Origin: an uncultured Pelagibacteraceae bacterium
Lineage (GTDB): Bacteria; Pseudomonadota; Alphaproteobacteria; Pelagibacterales; Pelagibacteraceae
Length of the DNA: 35,910 nucleotides
Assembly: GCA_902526085.1 (NCBI GenBank)
Contig: CABZJN010000011.1
Coordinates: 1 to 35,910 of the forward strand
Direction: 5' to 3'
The notes beneath the pieces were generated by a model, which saw only the letters and a list, made by a program, of their open reading frames with translations, made no database searches and had not been told where the DNA came from. Shown one piece after another: positions 21,411 through 31,071 of the stretch. The translations under genes and the position numbers were made by a program. How positions within the stretch are numbered: the stretch's first letter is position 1; each line of letters begins with the position of its first letter.

Positions 21411-22865
21411 ATGACAATTAATTTTAAAGCACCAGATATAAAAGAGTTGAAACCAAGAATATTAGTTCTTGGTATCGGAGGAGCAGGAGGTAATGCAATC
21501 AATGGAATGATAGAGTCAGGTTTACAAGGAGTAGAGTTTATAGCTGTAAATACTGATGCTCAGGATTTAAGACTAAGCCATGCACAAACTAAAATCCAAA
21601 TGGGATTAAATTTAACAAAAGGATTAGGTGCTGGATCAAAATTAGATATAGGTGAAGCTGCTGCTGATGAGTCCTTAAATGAGATTGTTAATGTTCTTCA
21701 AGGGTCTAACATGGTTTTCATAACTGCAGGAATGGGTGGTGGAACCGGAACAGGTGCTGCCCATGTTATTGCTCGTGCTGCTAAAGAATTAAATATATTA
21801 ACGATCGGAGTTGTTACCCTACCTTTCTTATATGAAGGTCCTTCAAGAATGAGGAAAGCAAATCAAGGTCTTGAGGAATTAAGAAAACATGTAGATACTA
21901 TTATTGTAGTTCCAAATCAAAATTTATTCAAAATTGCAAGTGAACAAACTACATTTGAAGAATCTTTTTTGCTATCTAATGATGTATTAAAGCACGGAGT
22001 TCAAAGCATCACTGATCTTATGGTAAGACCTGGTTTAATAAATTTAGATTTTGCTGATGTTGAAACAGTTATGAGTTCGATGGGTAAAGCTATGATGGGC
22101 ACTGGTCAGGCTGAGGGTGAAGGCAGGGCAGTTAAAGCTGCAGAGATGGCTATAAGCAATCCTCTTATAGATGACTACACATTAAAAGGAGCTAAAGGCT
22201 TGCTAGTCAATATCACTGGTGGAAAAGATCTTAAACTTTTTGAAGTAGACGAAGCTGTTAATAAAGTTAGAGCTGAAGTAGATCCAGAAGCAGAACTAAT
22301 AATCGGAGCAATTACAGACGAGAATCTAGATGGTTTAATGAGAGTTTCAATCGTAGCGACTTCTCTTGATGGGCAACAACCAGAGCCCAAATCAGTTATC
22401 AATATGGTTCATAGAATACAAAATAGAAATCCTGGATATTCTGATTTTTCAAATACAGGCTCTTCTCAAGCGTTTACATTCTCAAACCAAAACAGCTCAA
22501 TCATTACAAATGGGGCAAATGCTCTTAAAATAGAAGAAGAAATTAAAGCTGAAACTGAAAGTCAAGCGACATCTGAAATTGAAAATTCAGAAGAATTAGT
22601 AAGTTCGACAAATGTTGAAGAGGAAACAAGTACCGCAGAGAATGTATCATCTACAACCTCCGAGCAGTCTTTTAAAACAGATGAAAGTAATTCCTCTGTT
22701 TCAAATGGTTTAGAGAATTTCGATTTTGATGAGGAAACACCAGAGCTATTTAATTCTGATGGATCATTTAATGAAACTGAAGAAGAAACTTCATTATCAA
22801 TGGAAACAGATGAAGAGGAAGACGATTTAGAAATTCCAGCATTTTTGAGAAGACAAAAAAATTAA
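21411..22865 (+). CDS. ftsZ: Cell division protein FtsZ
   Basis: FtsZ is the tubulin-like GTPase that forms the division ring. The GTP-binding [10 protein letters not shown] (21-30) and tubulin signature GGGTGTG (109-115) are intact, as is the T7 synergy loop NLDFAD (211-216) with the catalytic Asp residues. The globular core ends near residue 325. An acidic Ser/Glu/Thr-rich linker (about 345-470) leads to the conserved C-terminal peptide [14 protein letters not shown], which binds FtsA and other partners and has the alphaproteobacterial form. A purine-rich GGGGGA lies 4 bp before the ATG. Its position between mraZ and rsmH is unusual; normally ftsZ follows ftsA at the distal end of the cluster. 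Confidence 0.97.
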   Translation: MTINFKAPDIKELKPRILVLGIGGAGGNAINGMIESGLQGVEFIAVNTDAQDLRLSHAQTKIQMGLNLTKGLGAGSKLDIGEAAADESLNEIVNVLQGSNMVFITAGMGGGTGTGAAHVIARAAKELNILTIGVVTLPFLYEGPSRMRKANQGLEELRKHVDTIIVVPNQNLFKIASEQTTFEESFLLSNDVLKHGVQSITDLMVRPGLINLDFADVETVMSSMGKAMMGTGQAEGEGRAVKAAEMAISNPLIDDYTLKGAKGLLVNITGGKDLKLFEVDEAVNKVRAEVDPEAELIIGAITDENLDGLMRVSIVATSLDGQQPEPKSVINMVHRIQNRNPGYSDFSNTGSSQAFTFSNQNSSIITNGANALKIEEEIKAETESQATSEIENSEELVSSTNVEEETSTAENVSSTTSEQSFKTDESNSSVSNGLENFDFDEETPELFNSDGSFNETEEETSLSMETDEEEDDLEIPAFLRRQKN

Positions 22866-22883
22866 TGGTCTTCAAAAAAATAA

Positions 22884-23879
22884 ATGAATGCCACCATAAA
22901 TCTGGAAAAAAAACATTTTCCAGTTCTGCTAAATGAATTAATTAGCATTATTTCCCCTCTTTATGGTGGCACATTTATAGATTGTACTTTTGGTCAAGGG
23001 GGATATTCAGAAAAAATTCTTGAGAATAAACAAAACAAAATTATTGCATTGGATAGAGATAAAGATGTTTTAAGTAGTACAGCAAAACTCCAAAAAAAAT
23101 ATGATAAAAGGTTTAAATTTTATAATCTTAAATTTTCTCAATTAGATCAAATCAAATTAAAAAATCATAAATTAAAAGGAATAATTTTTGATTTAGGATA
23201 TTCATTTGACCAAATTAAAAATTCTCAAAAAGGTTTATCATTTTCTGATAAAGGAAAGTTAAATATGAGAATGGGTATGAATGATTTTTCAGCAAATGAG
23301 ATTATATCCAATATGGATGAAAATAATCTTGCCAAAGTATTTAAAGTATTTGGTGATGAAAAATATTCAAAAAAAATAGCAAAAAAAATTGTAGAAAATA
23401 GAAAAGATAAAACCATAAAAACAGAGGATTTAGTTAAAATTATTGATAATGTTAAAAAATATAAAAAAAAAAAAATACATAATTCCACTAAAGTTTTTCA
23501 AGCTCTAAGAATTTTAGTGAATAAAGAAATTAGTGAATTAATAAATGGTTTGATTAATTCATTTAATTTAATACCTGTAGGGGGTATAATAGCTGTAGTT
23601 AGTTTTCACTCGATCGAGGATAGAATTGTCAAATTTTTTTTTAAACACTATTCTGAGCAAAGAAATTCCTCAAGGTATTTACCTGAAGCAAGTCTGTCAG
23701 AAAAATGTTTTAAATTAATAAATAAAAAGCCTATTTTACCAAGCTCGATTGAAATTAGTCAGAACCCACCATCAAGATCAGCTAAATTAAGGTATGGAAT
23801 TAAAACTAATAATAAATGTGACTTTAGTGAATTTAGAGAAAAATTTAATAATTTAATTAATGTTGAGGATTTGAGATAA
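22884..23879 (+). CDS. rsmH: 16S rRNA (cytosine1402-N4)-methyltransferase
   Basis: RsmH (MraW) uses SAM to methylate N4 of C1402 in the ribosomal P site. The 331-residue protein begins with KKHFPVLLNELI, then SAM-binding GTFIDCTFGQGGYSEKIL (about 29-46) and ALDRDKD. IIFDLGYSFDQI replaces the common DLGxSSxQL, and RMG and LVNKEI-EL follow. SFHSIEDRIVKFFF, the characteristic RsmH motif, is present, and the C-terminus has NPPSRSAKLR. It is the usual neighbour of mraZ and ftsL; here ftsZ intervenes, 18 bp upstream. A run of 13 A residues (23463-23475) encodes KKK and may be prone to slippage. Confidence 0.95.
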   Translation: MNATINLEKKHFPVLLNELISIISPLYGGTFIDCTFGQGGYSEKILENKQNKIIALDRDKDVLSSTAKLQKKYDKRFKFYNLKFSQLDQIKLKNHKLKGIIFDLGYSFDQIKNSQKGLSFSDKGKLNMRMGMNDFSANEIISNMDENNLAKVFKVFGDEKYSKKIAKKIVENRKDKTIKTEDLVKIIDNVKKYKKKKIHNSTKVFQALRILVNKEISELINGLINSFNLIPVGGIIAVVSFHSIEDRIVKFFFKHYSEQRNSSRYLPEASLSEKCFKLINKKPILPSSIEISQNPPSRSAKLRYGIKTNNKCDFSEFREKFNNLINVEDLR

Positions 23880-23883
23880 TATA

Positions 23884-24189
23884 ATGAAAAAATTGTTTTT
23901 TTTTACACCTATAATTTTTTTAATATTTGCAACAACTTTAACAAAAAACTCAACAAAAAAACTTGATAAAGAAATTTTTCAGTTAAAAGAAAATATTAGA
24001 ATCTTAAATGATCGTTATGAACTTACTCTACTTGATTATAGTATTTTAACTTCACCGAAAAAACTAATGGAATATCAACAATTTTATTTTGAGGACAAAT
24101 TTATACAAAAGAAAATTGAAAATCTGCGCAAAATTAAATTTTTTAACGATAAACTAAAAATTGAAAAAATGGTTAAAATTAATGAGTGA
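23884..24189 (+). CDS. ftsL: Cell division protein FtsL-like
   Basis: A 101-residue bitopic protein: one N-terminal membrane helix (about 3-20, FFFTPIIFLIFATTL) and a periplasmic helix with coiled-coil character (KLDKEIFQLKENIRILNDRYELTLLDYSIL) followed by the short TSPKKLMEYQQFYF motif. This matches FtsL, which with FtsB and FtsQ activates FtsW-FtsI at the septum. Sequence conservation in FtsL is low, so the assignment rests on size, topology, the L-x-S/T-P motif and its invariant place between rsmH and ftsI. Its 3' end overlaps ftsI. Confidence 0.88.
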   Translation: MKKLFFFTPIIFLIFATTLTKNSTKKLDKEIFQLKENIRILNDRYELTLLDYSILTSPKKLMEYQQFYFEDKFIQKKIENLRKIKFFNDKLKIEKMVKINE

Positions 24190-25834
24190 ATTAGATAAAC
24201 ACTCTCAAGGTTTTGATAAACATAATGTTAGTTTTTCATTTAAGGAAAATAAGTCTTATCTCAATATATCTTTTGAAAGAATTGCTTTTATTTTTTTTGT
24301 ATTTTTTATTCTGGCGATCATTTTTTCATCAAAAGTAATATTACTGAGTATTAAAAAAATTCCTGAAATTCAAAAAGTATCGAAAAAAGAAAACTTCAGA
24401 TCTAGCATTCTAGATAATAAAGGAAATATTTTAGCTAAAAGTGTTCCTGTAGTTAATTTGGGTATTAACCCAAATTTAGTAATTGACAAAGAGAAATTAT
24501 TAATTTCTCTTAAATTAATCTTTCCTAATAAAAGTTTTAACAATGAAATGTATGGAAAGAAATTCTTTTATGTTAAAAAAAAAATTAGTCCAAAGAAACT
24601 TGAGCAGATATTACTCTTAGGTGACAAATCCTTTATTCAAGAGGATACTATAGCTAGAATATATCCCAATGGAAATCTATTTAGTCATGTAATTGGTCAA
24701 ATTGATAATGATAATAATGGTATATCAGGAATCGAAAAAACTTTTGATTATGAACTTACAACCACAAAAGAACCTTTAAAATTAACCCTAGATAAAGATC
24801 TTCAATATTTAATCAAAGAAGAGTTATTAAAATCTAAAGATATATTTCAAAATATTGGAAGTGCTGCAATATTAATGAATATCAATAATGGTGATATCTT
24901 ATCAATGGTTTCTCTTCCTGACTTTGACCTTAACAAAAGAGAAAAAATATCAGATGTAAAATATATTAATAGAGCTACAAAAGGTGTTTATGAATTCGGC
25001 TCTGTTTTTAAAACATTTACTTTGGCTGCAGGTCTACAATACAATGTTGTGGAACCAGAAACAGAATTTAAAGACCTTAAAAAAAGAATTACATGTGCAG
25101 GAAATTCTATCTCTGAGTACGACGACAAAATACCATCAGATTTAACTGCTGAAGAGATTTTGATAAGATCAGGAAATATTGGTTCAGTTAGAATTGCTGA
25201 AAAAGTTGGTATTGAGAATTATAACGAGTTTCTTCAAATTATTGGAATTATAGCAAATTTAGAATTCGATATCCAAGAGGTTGGTACAACCCAAATAGGT
25301 AGATGGGGAAAATGCAAACTTGCAACAGTTGCTTTTGGCCATGGAATTGCAACAACTTTATTACAACTTTCAAAAGCTTATTCAATTATAAGTAATGGAG
25401 GATACGAAATAACACCTTCATTGTTAAAGAGGGAAAAGTTGAAAAGAAAAAGAATACTTAATGAAAAATTATCAGAAACAATAAATCCTATTCTTAGAAA
25501 AATTGTATCAACAAAAGAGGGAACAGCTGGTTTTGCGAATGTGAAAGGTTATGAAATAGGGGGAAAAACTGGTACCGCTGATCAACCATCAAAAGGTGGC
25601 TATTCTAAAAAAAAAGTTAATACTTTTGCCTCAGTATTTCCAACTTCTGATCCAAAATTTGTATTAGCTGTAATGTTGGATGAACCAAAAGCAAACAGAG
25701 AATTTGTCTATCACTATAGAGATGAAAGATATCCCTACAAAGGTAATTGGAGGAATACAGCAGGTTGGACCACTGTCTGGATAACAGGTCAGATCATGGA
25801 TAAAATTGGGCCAATTTTAGCCACAAAATATTAA
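24182..25834 (+). CDS. ftsI: Septal peptidoglycan transpeptidase FtsI (PBP3)
   Basis: A 550-residue class B penicillin-binding protein that cross-links septal peptidoglycan. One N-terminal membrane anchor (about 35-57) precedes the pedestal domain with RSSILDNKGNILAKSVP. The transpeptidase domain carries the acylated Ser274 in SVFK (274-277), SGN (330-332) and KTG (462-464). I chose the ATG at 24182, overlapping ftsL by 8 bp; an in-frame ATG at 24161 would add 7 residues inside ftsL. It works with FtsW, encoded later in the same operon, and lies 11 bp before the murE-murF fusion. Confidence 0.95.
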   Translation: MSELDKHSQGFDKHNVSFSFKENKSYLNISFERIAFIFFVFFILAIIFSSKVILLSIKKIPEIQKVSKKENFRSSILDNKGNILAKSVPVVNLGINPNLVIDKEKLLISLKLIFPNKSFNNEMYGKKFFYVKKKISPKKLEQILLLGDKSFIQEDTIARIYPNGNLFSHVIGQIDNDNNGISGIEKTFDYELTTTKEPLKLTLDKDLQYLIKEELLKSKDIFQNIGSAAILMNINNGDILSMVSLPDFDLNKREKISDVKYINRATKGVYEFGSVFKTFTLAAGLQYNVVEPETEFKDLKKRITCAGNSISEYDDKIPSDLTAEEILIRSGNIGSVRIAEKVGIENYNEFLQIIGIIANLEFDIQEVGTTQIGRWGKCKLATVAFGHGIATTLLQLSKAYSIISNGGYEITPSLLKREKLKRKRILNEKLSETINPILRKIVSTKEGTAGFANVKGYEIGGKTGTADQPSKGGYSKKKVNTFASVFPTSDPKFVLAVMLDEPKANREFVYHYRDERYPYKGNWRNTAGWTTVWITGQIMDKIGPILATKY

Positions 25835-25845
25835 GAGCGTAAATC

Positions 25846-28692
25846 ATGTTACTCAAAAACTATTTTCCAAATCTTCAGAAAAAATACCATAAATTAAGTT
25901 TTAGAGGGATAGCCTTTAATTCTAACCAAGTTAAAAGGGGATATATTTTTTTTGCATTTAAAGGAAGCAATACAGATGGAAATTTATTCATAAAGGATGC
26001 TATTCAAAATGGATCAAAAATAATAATTTCTGATAAAATAAAAAAAATTGGTATTGAAAATAATATTTTATTTTTAAACGATAAAAATCCTAGAAAATTA
26101 CTATCTCAATTCAGTTCAAAAATATTTAAAAAAAAACCAAATAATTTGATTGCAGTTACTGGGACAAATGGAAAATCATCTATAGCAAATTTTTATTTTC
26201 AAATTTTATATTTAAATAAAATTAAAGTAGCCTCGATCGGGACATTAGGGGTTGATGGTATAAATGTAAAAAATAAATTTTCAAATACTACATTTGATAC
26301 AATACAAATAAATAAAATCTTACAAAAATTAAAAGAAAAAAAAATTGAAAATGTTATTTTGGAAGCCTCCAGTCATGGATTAAATCAAAATAGATTGGAT
26401 GGATTAAAATTTAATATTGGTATATTTACGAATTTGTCTAGAGATCATTTAGATTATCACAAGTCTTATAAAAATTATTTAAATTCAAAATTAATATTAT
26501 TTAAAAAATTATTGAAAAAAAAGTCTTATGCTATTTTCGATAATGGTTTAAAAATTTCACCAAAGTTGAGTAGAATTACGGAATTAAATAAAATAGAAAA
26601 ATTCACAATAGGAAATACCAAATCAAGTTTTGAAATATTAGATCATCAATTTTTAAAAAATGAACAGAAAATATTATTCAGGTTTAATAAAAAGAAATAT
26701 AGTTTTTCAACTAAATTAATTGGAAGAGTTCAGACTAAAAATTTACTGATGGCAATGATGGCTGCAATGAAAAGTAAAATTTCATTGGAAAAAATTTTAA
26801 AAATTACTCAAAAAATTGAGCCGGTGAATGGAAGGTTAGAAAAAATTGGAAAACTTCACAATAATGGCATTGTTATTCTTGACTATGCTCATACACCAGA
26901 TGCTTTAAAAACTTGCATTAAAAACGTGAAGGAGCAATTTAAATTAAGAAAAATTAATCTAGTCTTTGGATGTGGAGGAGAGAGAGACAGGCCCAAAAGA
27001 AAAATAATGGGTTTAATAGCTAATAGATACTGTGATAAAATATACCTAACAGATGACAATCCAAGAAGTGAAGATCCAAATAAAATAAGACGAGATATAA
27101 AGTCTAATATTTTAAAGAATAAAATAATAGAAATACCATCAAGAGAAAGTGCAATAAAATCTGCAATTTTAGATATTAAGTCAAACGAGATAGTTATCAT
27201 TGCTGGAAAAGGGCATGAAGTTTATCAAGACTATATCTCTAGAAAGTTCTTTTCAGATAAAAAATGTATTGAAAAATTTGTCAAGATTAAAAATAAATCT
27301 TTAAATAGAAATTGGAAATCAAATATTATTTCAGAGATAACTAAAAAAAAAATAGAAAAAAATATTAATATTAATGAGGCTTCTATAGACTCTAGAATAA
27401 CAAAAAAAAATAACATCTTTTTTGGCATTAAAGGAAAAAACTTTGATGGAAATAAATTTGTCAGTCAAGCTTTTAATAATGGAGCCTCTATTTCGATTAA
27501 CGAAAATAAAAAAAAAAATAAATCTAAAAAAGATATATATGTAAAAAACTCCTTAAAAACCTTTTCAGAAATTGGAAAAATGGTAAGAGCATCATCTGAT
27601 ATTTCAACTATAGCAATCACAGGATCTTCAGGCAAAACTTCTTTAAAGGAGATGTTGGGGCAAATGATGAATAAAATATGTCAAACCTCTTATTCAAAAA
27701 AATCATTTAATAACAAATATGGAGTTCCGATTTCTTTATTCAATATAAACAAAGAGGATAAAATCAGTATTTTTGAAGTTGGAATGGACAAGAAAGGAGA
27801 AATTGATTTTTTAACAAAAAAAATAATGCCTAATGTTGGTGTAATTACTAATATCTCATATGCACACATTAAAAATTTTAAAAATCAGAAAGGTATTGCC
27901 AATGCAAAATCAGAGATAATTAATAACATTCTTGAGGATGGTACGATTATATTAAATGCAGATGACAAATTTTTTAAATTTTTAAAATATAAATCTGTTA
28001 AAAAAAAATTAAGAATAATTTCATTTGGAATTCAAAAAAAATCGGACGTGAGTTTGATTAATATGAAAAGAGGAAAACTTAGATCTGTAATTTACATAAA
28101 ATATAATGAAATAAAATTGAAATTTATTATTAAAAAAAATTTAGAAAACTATATTTACAATATTTTATCAACTTTAGCAGTGATATCTATATATTTCGAT
28201 GTAGCAAAATTAGATAAATTTTTCTTTAATGATTATCAATTTCCAGAAGGAAGAGGAGATTTAAAAATAATTAAGTTAAAAGAAAAAAAAATTAACCTAA
28301 TCGATGAAAGTTATAATTCTAACCCTTTATCACTCCAATTTGCATTAAATAAATTAAATTTTATGAATTCTAAATCTAAAAGAAAATTAATTCTTTTAGG
28401 TGATATGTTGGAACTTGGTAAGTATTCTAAAAAACTTCATATAGAAGCTGCTAGGAATATTAATGCTACTAAAATTGACAAAGTTTATGTATACGGCAAG
28501 AATATTATTGAAACATTTAACAAAATTAAACCACAAAAAAGAGGAAAAATATTAAACTCAAAAAAAGATATCTTAAATTTTATGATAAATGATATTAAGA
28601 ATGGTGAATATCTAATGATTAAAGGTTCTAACTCCACAGGGCTAAATAAAATAAGTCAAAGCTTAAAATTAGGCAAAATAAATGCTTTTTAG
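25846..28692 (+). CDS. murEF: MurE-MurF fusion: UDP-MurNAc-tripeptide synthetase and tripeptide/D-Ala-D-Ala ligase
   Basis: One 948-residue frame encodes two cytoplasmic Mur ligases. Residues 1 to about 483 are MurE: ATP-binding GTNGKSS (106-112), ASSHGLNQNRLDG, DYAHTPDALK, and DNPR (404-407), the motif that selects meso-diaminopimelate. The second part is MurF: GSSGKTS (593-599), NNKYGVP, EVGMDKKGEI, NISYAH, DESYNSNP and GDMLELG. Thus the enzyme adds mDAP and then D-Ala-D-Ala to UDP-MurNAc-dipeptide. There is no stop or internal frameshift between the halves. MurE-MurF fusions are known in a few bacteria such as Bordetella. The end overlaps mraY by 11 bp. Confidence 0.95.
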   Translation: MLLKNYFPNLQKKYHKLSFRGIAFNSNQVKRGYIFFAFKGSNTDGNLFIKDAIQNGSKIIISDKIKKIGIENNILFLNDKNPRKLLSQFSSKIFKKKPNNLIAVTGTNGKSSIANFYFQILYLNKIKVASIGTLGVDGINVKNKFSNTTFDTIQINKILQKLKEKKIENVILEASSHGLNQNRLDGLKFNIGIFTNLSRDHLDYHKSYKNYLNSKLILFKKLLKKKSYAIFDNGLKISPKLSRITELNKIEKFTIGNTKSSFEILDHQFLKNEQKILFRFNKKKYSFSTKLIGRVQTKNLLMAMMAAMKSKISLEKILKITQKIEPVNGRLEKIGKLHNNGIVILDYAHTPDALKTCIKNVKEQFKLRKINLVFGCGGERDRPKRKIMGLIANRYCDKIYLTDDNPRSEDPNKIRRDIKSNILKNKIIEIPSRESAIKSAILDIKSNEIVIIAGKGHEVYQDYISRKFFSDKKCIEKFVKIKNKSLNRNWKSNIISEITKKKIEKNININEASIDSRITKKNNIFFGIKGKNFDGNKFVSQAFNNGASISINENKKKNKSKKDIYVKNSLKTFSEIGKMVRASSDISTIAITGSSGKTSLKEMLGQMMNKICQTSYSKKSFNNKYGVPISLFNINKEDKISIFEVGMDKKGEIDFLTKKIMPNVGVITNISYAHIKNFKNQKGIANAKSEIINNILEDGTIILNADDKFFKFLKYKSVKKKLRIISFGIQKKSDVSLINMKRGKLRSVIYIKYNEIKLKFIIKKNLENYIYNILSTLAVISIYFDVAKLDKFFFNDYQFPEGRGDLKIIKLKEKKINLIDESYNSNPLSLQFALNKLNFMNSKSKRKLILLGDMLELGKYSKKLHIEAARNINATKIDKVYVYGKNIIETFNKIKPQKRGKILNSKKDILNFMINDIKNGEYLMIKGSNSTGLNKISQSLKLGKINAF

Positions 28693-29767
28693 TCTATTTT
28701 CCAACTTGGTTGAAACTTTTAGTTTTCTTAATGTTTTTAAATATTTGACAGTAAGAACAGGTCTATCAATGTTTACATCGATGATAGTGGTTTTTTTAGT
28801 TGGAGGTCCACTTATCAATTATTTTTCATCACATCAAATTCATGACCCAATTAGAGAAGATGGACCAAGTGAACATATAGTTAAAAAAATAGGAACACCA
28901 ACAATGGGAGGTCTTATGATTTTACTAGGCGTTTTTTCAGGTGTTCTTTTATGGGGTGACTTTTCAAACCCCTATAATTGGTTTTTACTTTATATAGCCG
29001 GGTCATTTGGACTACTCGGAGTTTATGATGACTATCAAAAAATAAAAAAAAATAATTCGAACGGTATTAGCTCAAAATTAAAGGTAATATTTCAAATTAT
29101 TTTAGCATTAGGTGGAATTTTTATTCTTTATTTTTATAGTGGATCTAATGAGATTGAGAATTTGTATTTTCCATTTTTTAAAAATCTAATAATTAATTTA
29201 GGATGGTTCTTTATTCCATTTTATTTATTTGTTATTGTAGGCTCTTCCAATGCCGTTAATTTAACTGATGGTCTAGATGGTTTAGCTACAGTGCCAGTAA
29301 TATTAGTTGCAGCATGTTTCGCTTTTATTAGTTATGTAACAGGAAATATAGTTTTTTCAGGATATTTACAAATCACCTATATTGAAGGAGTAGGGGAGGC
29401 CTCTATTTTTTGTGGTGCAATAATAGGATCCTGTCTAGGTTTTTTATGGTTTAATGCTCCACCTGCTAAAATATTTATGGGTGATACTGGGTCCTTAGCA
29501 TTAGGTGGATCATTGGGAGCGGTTGGTATAATTACTAAACATGAAATTGTTCTTGCAATTACAGGTGGACTGTTTGTCCTAGAAGCTATTTCAGTAATTG
29601 CACAAGTGATATCGTTCAAACTAACCGGTAAAAGAATATTTAAAATGGCACCAATACATCATCACTTTGAAAAAAAAGGTTGGCCCGAGTCCACTGTGGT
29701 TATTAGATTTTGGATAATATCAATTATTTTAGCAATGATTGGTCTTGCAACATTAAAACTAAGATAA
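28682..29767 (+). CDS. mraY: Phospho-N-acetylmuramoyl-pentapeptide transferase MraY
   Basis: MraY transfers phospho-MurNAc-pentapeptide to undecaprenyl phosphate at the inner membrane, making lipid I. The 361-residue polytopic protein has about ten hydrophobic segments. Key motifs are GTPTMGG (near 72), the cytoplasmic GVYDDYQKIKK with the catalytic-region Asp pair, NAVNLTDGLDGLA (Asp-rich Mg site), GFLWFNAPPAKIFMGDTGSLALGG, and the uridine-contacting MAPIHHHFE. It starts inside the end of murEF and its TAA shares a base with the murD ATG. Confidence 0.97.
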   Translation: MLFSLFSNLVETFSFLNVFKYLTVRTGLSMFTSMIVVFLVGGPLINYFSSHQIHDPIREDGPSEHIVKKIGTPTMGGLMILLGVFSGVLLWGDFSNPYNWFLLYIAGSFGLLGVYDDYQKIKKNNSNGISSKLKVIFQIILALGGIFILYFYSGSNEIENLYFPFFKNLIINLGWFFIPFYLFVIVGSSNAVNLTDGLDGLATVPVILVAACFAFISYVTGNIVFSGYLQITYIEGVGEASIFCGAIIGSCLGFLWFNAPPAKIFMGDTGSLALGGSLGAVGIITKHEIVLAITGGLFVLEAISVIAQVISFKLTGKRIFKMAPIHHHFEKKGWPESTVVIRFWIISIILAMIGLATLKLR

Positions 29768-31071
29768 TGAATGAAAGACAAATTTATTTTAAAAATAAAA
29801 AAATTTTAATTTATGGATTAGGAAAGTCTGGCATTGCATGTTTTAATTTTTTAAAAAAAAAAAATAACTGTTTTATATTTGATGATAATAAAAAAAAAAT
29901 TCTAGCTAAGTTTAAAAAAAAATTAATAAATATTCGTAAGTTATCGAAAATAAATGTTGATTTTATAGTTCTAAGTCCTGGGATAGATATTAATAAATGT
30001 AAAATTTCAAGTTACTTGATTAAAAATAGGTCTAAAATTATTTCAGAGCTTGATATATTTGAAATTAGTTATCCAAAAATAGATAAAATTACAATTACCG
30101 GAACAAATGGTAAATCGACTACTTCGAAACTTCTATACGAAGTTTTAAAAAATAACAAAAAAGACGTCAGATTAACTGGGAATATTGGATATCCGATATT
30201 AATGGAGAAAAAAATTAAAAATAATACAATTTTTGTGATTGAAGCATCTTCTTATCAACTTGATTATAGCAAATACTATAGATCTAAGTATTCAATTATT
30301 CTTAATCTTAATCCAGATCATCTTGAAAGGCATCAAACTTTTAAAAATTATGCTGATGCAAAATTTAAAATAGTAAAATCTCAAAATAAAAATGACTATG
30401 CTTTTATAGATGATCAGAGTAATTTCCTAAATAAACTAATTGAAAATAATCAAATAAAATCAAAAGTTATAAAAATAAATTATTCAAAATATAAAAAATA
30501 TTTTAGACACATAGATAATATTTATTTTAACAATTCTAGTAATAGAAAAAATCTTAGTTTTGTTATTAGGATTGCTAAGATATTAAAACTAAATTTAAAA
30601 ACGGTCTTAAATACTGCAAATAAATTTAAAGGGTTAGATTATAGACAACAAATAATTTACAAATCAAAAAAATTATTAATTGTTAATGACTCAAAATCTA
30701 CTAGTTTTTCATCAACAGCTCCTTTGCTTGAAAGTTATAAAAATATTTATTGGATACTAGGAGGACTTGCTAAAAAAGGAGATAAACTTAAATTAAAAAA
30801 AAAATATTTTCCAAATATTAAAGCTTATGTTTACGGAAAAGATAGAAATCTTTTGATTAAATCGCTACCATACCAAATTTCTTATAAATCTTCATCAACA
30901 CTTATGAAGATTATGAAAAATTTAAAGAATAATATTGAAAAAGATAATACTAAAAAAGTAATTCTTTTTAGCCCATGTGCTGCTTCTTTTGATCAATTTA
31001 AAAACTTCGAAGATAGGGGTAAATTTTTTAATAAAATTATACAAAGAGTATTTAACAAAGTCAGATTATGA
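29767..31071 (+). CDS. murD: UDP-N-acetylmuramoylalanine--D-glutamate ligase
   Basis: MurD adds D-Glu to UDP-MurNAc-L-Ala in the cytoplasm. I chose the ATG at 29767 (434 residues, MNERQIYFKN), which overlaps the mraY stop as TAATG; the open frame reaching upstream lies within mraY. The UDP-binding N-domain has IYGLGKSGIACF, the central ATPase GTNGKSTTSKLL, then EASSYQLDY, LNLNPDHLERH, the C-domain NDSKSTSFSSTAPLL and PCAASFDQFKNFEDRG. A run of 12 A residues at 29863-29874 lies in the N-domain. The stop overlaps the ftsW start by 4 bp. Confidence 0.96.
   Translation: MNERQIYFKNKKILIYGLGKSGIACFNFLKKKNNCFIFDDNKKKILAKFKKKLINIRKLSKINVDFIVLSPGIDINKCKISSYLIKNRSKIISELDIFEISYPKIDKITITGTNGKSTTSKLLYEVLKNNKKDVRLTGNIGYPILMEKKIKNNTIFVIEASSYQLDYSKYYRSKYSIILNLNPDHLERHQTFKNYADAKFKIVKSQNKNDYAFIDDQSNFLNKLIENNQIKSKVIKINYSKYKKYFRHIDNIYFNNSSNRKNLSFVIRIAKILKLNLKTVLNTANKFKGLDYRQQIIYKSKKLLIVNDSKSTSFSSTAPLLESYKNIYWILGGLAKKGDKLKLKKKYFPNIKAYVYGKDRNLLIKSLPYQISYKSSSTLMKIMKNLKNNIEKDNTKKVILFSPCAASFDQFKNFEDRGKFFNKIIQRVFNKVRL

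Noticed and set aside
29710..29766. N-terminal extension of MurD upstream of 29767
   Set aside because: The extra 19 residues lie inside the mraY gene; the ATG at 29767 overlapping the mraY stop gives the expected MurD N-terminus.
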